This document shows positions 60,367-64,000 of a stretch of 64,000 nt of DNA, piece by piece (position 1 is the stretch's first letter; each line of letters starts with the position of its first letter). Source of the DNA: Verrucomicrobiota bacterium (GTDB lineage: Bacteria > Verrucomicrobiota > Verrucomicrobiia > Opitutales > Opitutaceae); assembly GCA_023432225.1 (NCBI GenBank), contig JAEYUW010000002.1:186001-250000 (forward strand), given 5' to 3'. A program made the translations under genes and the position numbers. The notes below the pieces were generated by a model. That model saw nothing but the letters and a program-made list of their open reading frames with translations. It did not search any database and was not told where the DNA came from.

Positions 60367-60453
60367 GAGGTTGTGCGGGCGAGGGAAGGGCGGTTGAAGG
60401 CAATCGCCCCGACCGGATGCCCTGCGATTCGGACCGCGCAGGCGGAACCGGGA

Positions 60454-61551
60454 TCAGCGGACGACGCGGGCGCCGCCGCCGCCCATCGTCTTCTCGACTT
60501 CCTTGCGCGTGGCCATCGAGGTGTCGCCGGGCGTCGTCGACGCGAGCGCGCCGTGGGCCGCGCCGTATTCGACGGCTTTCTGCGGGTCGTTGAAGGTCAT
60601 GAAGCCGAACTGCAGGCCCGAGGCGAAGGAGTCGCCACCGCCGACGCGGTCGAGGATCTCGAGCTCCGGATACTTGCGGCTCTCGTAGAATTTGCCGTCG
60701 TGCCAGAGGATCGCGGACCAGTCGTTCTTCGTCGCGGTGATGACGCGGCGGAGCGTGGTGGCGGCGACCTTGAAGTTCGGGAATTCCTTCACGGCGGTGC
60801 CGATCATGTCCTTGAACGCGTCGAGCTCGATCTTGGAGATGTTGTGGTCGGCGCCCTTGACCTCGAAGCCGAGCGAGGCGGTGAAGTCCTCCTCGTTGCC
60901 GATCATGACGTCGACATACTTCGCGATCTCGCGGTTGACCTCCTGGGCCTTCTTGAGGCCGCCGATGGTTTTCCAGAGCGAGGGGCGGTAGTTGAGGTCG
61001 TAGGAAACGATGACGCCGTGCTTCTTCGCGGCCTTCACGGCTTCGACGGTGAGTTCGGCGGTGGAGGCGGAGAGCGCGGCGAAGATGCCGCCGGTGTGGA
61101 ACCAGCGGGAGCCGAGCTTGCCGAAGATGTGATCCCAGTCGAAGTCGCCCGGCTTGAGCTGCGAGGCGGCGGTGTTGCCGCGGTCGGGGCAGCCGACGGC
61201 GCCGCGGATGCCGTAGCCGCGCTCGGTGAAGTTGAGGCCGTTGCGAACGTTGCGGCCGATGCCGTCGTCCTCGCGCCACTTGATGAAGTCGGTGGCGACG
61301 CCGCCCTGCATGATGAAGTCTTCCACGAGGTGGCCGACTTCGTTGTCGACGAACGCGGTGCAGACGGCGGTTTTCAGGCCGAAGCATTTGCGCAGGCCGC
61401 GCGAGGTGTTGTATTCACCGCCGCCTTCCCACGCGGTGAAATGGCGCGCGGTGCGGATGCGGCCCTCGCCGGGATCGAGGCGGAGCATGACCTCGCCGAG
61501 CGAGATCTGATCGAAGGCGACGCTGTTAGCAGGTTTGACGGGAAGTGACAT
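60454..61551 (-). CDS. kdgK: 2-keto-3-deoxygluconate kinase (PfkB family)
   Basis: The 365-residue protein has the PfkB-family start LGEVMLRLDPGEGRIRTA, GGEYNTSRGLRKCFG, and the C-terminal RVGGGDSFASGLQFGF with the catalytic Asp. It should phosphorylate KDG to KDPG, the substrate of Eda next to it. The length and Gly-rich site fit KdgK. ATG at 61551; terminator at 60335. Confidence 0.9.
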   Translation of the reverse strand: MSLPVKPANSVAFDQISLGEVMLRLDPGEGRIRTARHFTAWEGGGEYNTSRGLRKCFGLKTAVCTAFVDNEVGHLVEDFIMQGGVATDFIKWREDDGIGRNVRNGLNFTERGYGIRGAVGCPDRGNTAASQLKPGDFDWDHIFGKLGSRWFHTGGIFAALSASTAELTVEAVKAAKKHGVIVSYDLNYRPSLWKTIGGLKKAQEVNREIAKYVDVMIGNEEDFTASLGFEVKGADHNISKIELDAFKDMIGTAVKEFPNFKVAATTLRRVITATKNDWSAILWHDGKFYESRKYPELEILDRVGGGDSFASGLQFGFMTFNDPQKAVEYGAAHGALASTTPGDTSMATRKEVEKTMGGGGARVVR

Positions 61552-61610
61552 GGGGAGGAACGAGTGAAGGTGAGAAGTGAGAGTGAAAGTGACGGAGGCG
61601 GTGTGATGAA

Positions 61611-61708
61611 TCTTTCCTCTTTCTCTTAATCTTTCTCTTTCTCTCCGAAGTGGCGGCGGTTGAGTTGTGCCGTCCGTTTAGGAGAAAGATTAAGAGAAAG
61701 AGGAAAGA
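61611..61708. repeat. 27-base perfect inverted repeat between eda and kdgK
   Basis: Arms 61611-61637 and 61682-61708 are exact reverse complements, made of A/G- and C/T-rich words such as TCTTTCC and CTCTTAATC. The loop is 44 bases. It lies between the eda stop and the kdgK start. Confidence 0.9.
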
Positions 61709-61724
61709 GAAAGAGGCGGGTCGA

Positions 61725-62360
61725 TCAGGCCTTGTTCGCGGCGGCGACGAATTCCTTCGCGCGCAGCGTGATCGCGGCCCAGTCCTTCGCCTTGAGCGCG
61801 GCCGGTTGCACGAGGGCGCTGCCCGCGGCGGTGGCGAAGGCGCCGGCCTTGAGGAAGTCGGCGACGGTTTCCGGCGTGACGCCGCCGGTCGGCATGATGT
61901 TCAGGAAGGGGAAGGGGGCCTTGAGGGACTTGATGAAGGCCGGGCCGAAGAACTCGGCGGGGAAAACCTTCACGATGTCGGCGCCGAGTTCGTAGGTGTT
62001 GTAGGCTTCCGTCGGCGTGAGCGCGCCGCCGAGGATGGCGAGGCCGCGCTCTTTGCACGCGGCGATAACGGCCGGGCGCACGCAGGGCGTGACGATGAAC
62101 TTCGCGCCGGCGGCGTGCGCCTGGGCGACGGTTTCGGCGTTGACGACGGTGTCCATGCCGAACGTGACGTTCGGGAGCTCCTTCGCGGCTTTGGCCAGCA
62201 CGTCGAGCGCGCCAGGCGTGGACATCGTGAGCTCGATGACCGTGAGGCCACCGGCGGCGAGCGCGCGGGCGCAGTCGATGAGACTGTCGGGGCCGTCGGC
62301 GCGGATGAGCGCGATGACCTTCTCTTGTTTGATGCGGGCGAGGACTTCGGACTTGTTCAT
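61725..62360 (-). CDS. eda: KDPG aldolase
   Basis: The 211-residue protein has VIALIRADG with Arg 20, the acid residue in VIELTMSTPG (Glu 43), the Schiff-base Lys 131 in DIVKVFPAEFFG, and NIMPTGGVTPE. Eda splits KDPG into pyruvate and glyceraldehyde 3-phosphate. The residue before the usual GAGTV is GMDTV here, a change near the active site. ATG at 62360. Confidence 0.94.
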   Translation of the reverse strand: MNKSEVLARIKQEKVIALIRADGPDSLIDCARALAAGGLTVIELTMSTPGALDVLAKAAKELPNVTFGMDTVVNAETVAQAHAAGAKFIVTPCVRPAVIAACKERGLAILGGALTPTEAYNTYELGADIVKVFPAEFFGPAFIKSLKAPFPFLNIMPTGGVTPETVADFLKAGAFATAAGSALVQPAALKAKDWAAITLRAKEFVAAANKA

Positions 62361-62460
62361 GGGGAAGAAAAATTTTTCGCAGTCGACAGGTTAGCAGAGC
62401 GTTTTGTCTAGACGCGGCGAAAGCGTGTCATGGCGAGCAAAGGGCAAGTAGCGCGCAAAG

Positions 62461-62557
62461 CAGTAGGGCCGGTCTGCGACCGGCCCGCTGGGGGACGTTC
62501 GCCGCGGCAGCGTGTGAGCGTGGGTGCAAATGGGCCGGTCGCAGACCGGCCCTACTG
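62461..62557. repeat. 26-base perfect inverted repeat between larA-like gene and eda
   Basis: Arms 62461-62486 and 62532-62557 are exact reverse complements containing GGGCCGGTC and CAGACCGGC; loop 45 bases. Each arm is itself a small hairpin (GGCCGGTC/GACCGGCC). Confidence 0.9.
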
Positions 62558-62573
62558 GGAGGCACTGTGCGCA

Positions 62574-63890
62574 TCAGCTGGTGGACCTTTCGGATAACGC
62601 ACCGCCGGCCCAAAGCGGCTTGTGGCGGAGATGGTAGAGGCGTTCGCCGGCTTTGGGTTCGAGAAAGACGCCCTCGTGCTCGCGGTTGGCGTAGTCTTCT
62701 TTCTTGATCGTGCGCCAGTCGCGGTAGCCGAGGTTGATCTTGCGGCAGGTGGCTTCGGGGATGCCGGTGGCGAGCGTCACGCGCACGCGCGGCGTTTCGA
62801 TGCCGGTCTGCGCGTCGTAAGTGCCGATGCCGTGGACGTGGGTCGAGTGGGCGAGGATGCCCCACGGCTCGTGTTGGAACTTGTCCCACTGCTTCAGGAA
62901 ATACTGCACGCAGTGATAGCCGATGCGCTCGATGTTTTTGCCGTGCACGACGGAGACCTCGTGGATGTGCGGCGCGTAGATGATGAGCTCGCCGCCGTCG
63001 GCGACGATCGGCTCGAGTTTATACATGCACTTCCCGCCGACCCAGAGCTCGTCATACATCTGCGGCGCGCAGCTGAGCACGGTGTGAAACGGGCGCTCCT
63101 TGTAGGTGATGTGGAGTTCCTTCGAGAGCTCGCTTGCGTCGTCCCACGCGTCCTCGGGCGTGCCGGCGAAGAGGCCGGCGAGGTCGCCTTTGCCTTGCAC
63201 GACCATCGCGAAGCAGAGCTTCGGCACCGTGACCATGGCGCCGGCGCGATCGACGACTTTGCGCACGGGTGTCCACTTGTTGCCGATGATCATCGGATTG
63301 GTGACGACGGCGCCGAGCCAGTGGAAGAAATTCAGAATCTGCGGACCGGCGACGCCGGGGAAGAGATACTTGTTGCCGCCGGAGAAGCCGACGACTTCGT
63401 GCGGGAAAACCGGGCCGACGATGATGAGCTGGTCGTAGTCGAAGAGGCGCTTGTTGACGTGCACCGGCACGTCCATCGCGAAGAGTCCGCTGGAGAGCTG
63501 GCGAATTTCCTCGGCGGGAATGGCGCCGAGATCGCGGAGCGCGGCGGGGTTGTCCCACTCGTGATTGATGAACTCGACGTCGCGGTAAGTCGTGGCGCGC
63601 TCCTCGGCGGTGATCTCAACGCGCGCGTTGATGGCGTCGTCGGGCATCGCGGGGTGCGTGCCGAGCGCGATCATGACGTCGAATTTTTTCACGCTGCCGG
63701 CGAGTTGCGCGAAGAGCGTCTTGAACATCAGGCCGACCGGCGCGGTGCGCGTGCCGTCGGGGATGATGAGGCAAACGCGTTTGCCGCGGTAATCGGCGGC
63801 GGGGCAGGCGCGGGCGACGAGATCGCGCACGGCGTCCGGCGAGACGGTTTGGCCGGTGGGCGCGATAGAGCGGAAGGGCGCGTCGGGCAT
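62574..63890 (-). CDS. LarA-like nickel-pincer racemase/epimerase homologue
   Basis: The 438-residue protein has the lactate-racemase layout: PDGTRTAP (Asp 45, Arg 48), ALGTHP (His 79), FPHEVVGFSGGNKYLFPG (His 164, Lys 174), and FFHWLG (His 190). LarA uses a nickel-pincer nucleotide attached to the Lys to move a hydride. In this sugar-acid operon it is likely to epimerise a sugar acid rather than lactate. The cofactor genes larB, larC and larE are not seen here. Confidence 0.85.
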   Translation of the reverse strand: MPDAPFRSIAPTGQTVSPDAVRDLVARACPAADYRGKRVCLIIPDGTRTAPVGLMFKTLFAQLAGSVKKFDVMIALGTHPAMPDDAINARVEITAEERATTYRDVEFINHEWDNPAALRDLGAIPAEEIRQLSSGLFAMDVPVHVNKRLFDYDQLIIVGPVFPHEVVGFSGGNKYLFPGVAGPQILNFFHWLGAVVTNPMIIGNKWTPVRKVVDRAGAMVTVPKLCFAMVVQGKGDLAGLFAGTPEDAWDDASELSKELHITYKERPFHTVLSCAPQMYDELWVGGKCMYKLEPIVADGGELIIYAPHIHEVSVVHGKNIERIGYHCVQYFLKQWDKFQHEPWGILAHSTHVHGIGTYDAQTGIETPRVRVTLATGIPEATCRKINLGYRDWRTIKKEDYANREHEGVFLEPKAGERLYHLRHKPLWAGGALSERSTS

Positions 63891-63896
63891 GACTGG

Positions 63897-64000
63897 TTAG
63901 GAAGAAACGGGGCCGTGATAGCCGAGGTGTTCCGAAAGTTCGCGCGCGGCCGCGACGACGTGCGCGGCCATTTCAGGGATGCGTTCCTTGGTGAAGCGCA
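63897..64000 (-). CDS. C-terminal end of a probable IclR-family regulator (cut by window edge)
   Basis: About 33 codons are visible, ending RELSEHLGYHGPVSS. The pattern of an amphipathic helix with AAARELSEHLG is like the end of the IclR effector domain, which often includes KdgR-type regulators of KDG operons. The gene stops six bases before the LarA-like gene starts. The assignment is weak because only the end is present. Confidence 0.5.
   Translation of the reverse strand, partial: RFTKERIPEMAAHVVAAARELSEHLGYHGPVSS

Larger units (their letters stand above)
60082..60425. repeat. Imperfect tandem duplication with dyads
   Basis: Two units of roughly 150-170 bases begin with the same 23-base dyad (60082-60104 and 60255-60277). 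Both then carry AAAAAGCCCGA and a terminator-like word, and later a GCCCCGACC segment (around 60217 and 60406). They differ by indels and substitutions. The element lies between two convergent genes. Confidence 0.75.

Noticed and set aside
60082..60425. CRISPR array
   Set aside because: Only two similar dyads separated by about 150 bases of related, not unique, sequence; no Cas genes.

Overview
The window is GC-rich, densely coded bacterial DNA. It has few Shine-Dalgarno sequences, many 1-4 base start/stop overlaps, and intergenic gaps full of short inverted repeats. The protein set (DUF4337, DUF4336, alginate-lyase-like protein, KDG kinase and aldolase, galactokinase, diverged Dxs) and the repeat style suggest a Verrucomicrobiota chromosome, probably Opitutaceae-like. 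That assignment is an inference from protein style, since no marker phylogeny could be run.

Bases 1-27587 (minus strand) are one very long polysaccharide locus read from 27587 down past the left edge. It opens with an ABC exporter (Wzm-like permease, Wzt-like ATPase with a long C-terminal domain). Then come eight methyltransferase-like proteins, thirteen glycosyltransferases, a NodU/CmcH-type carbamoyltransferase, a PIG-L deacetylase, two large membrane proteins, a tiny ORF and a truncated membrane protein at the edge. Almost every junction is a 1-4 base overlap or a gap of a few bases, so the locus looks like one translationally coupled operon making and exporting a methylated, carbamoylated surface glycan (O-antigen or exopolysaccharide).

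Bases 27805-43537 hold mainly housekeeping genes: a DJ-1/PfpI protein, an SDR epimerase, ybaB-recR, tRNA-Gly(CCC), a tiny Cys-rich exported protein, xseB-dxs, an M48 protease convergent with a hybrid histidine kinase, an EEP-family hydrolase, a DUF4336 protein, galactokinase, tRNA-Tyr(GUA), radC and a SurA-like chaperone that overlaps mfd. Bases 43534-54479 hold mfd, an orphan parA, two ABC-2 permeases without an ATPase, rnc, gluconokinase, an alginate-lyase-like protein, DUF1294 and a GreA/GreB-like factor.

Bases 54585-64000 hold an exported esterase, a membrane polyferredoxin with a Tat-exported DUF362 protein, DUF4337, an unknown exported protein, and a sugar-acid operon (IclR-like regulator, LarA-like protein, KDPG aldolase, KDG kinase). 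That operon could finish the catabolism of uronates released by a lyase such as the one at 52064.

The most unusual material is non-coding. There are several families of paired inverted repeats, some of which touch stop or start codons. One repeat-like element lies in frame inside mfd. Three 23-base dyads share an invariant core while their arms differ by compensating changes; all three lie between convergent genes.
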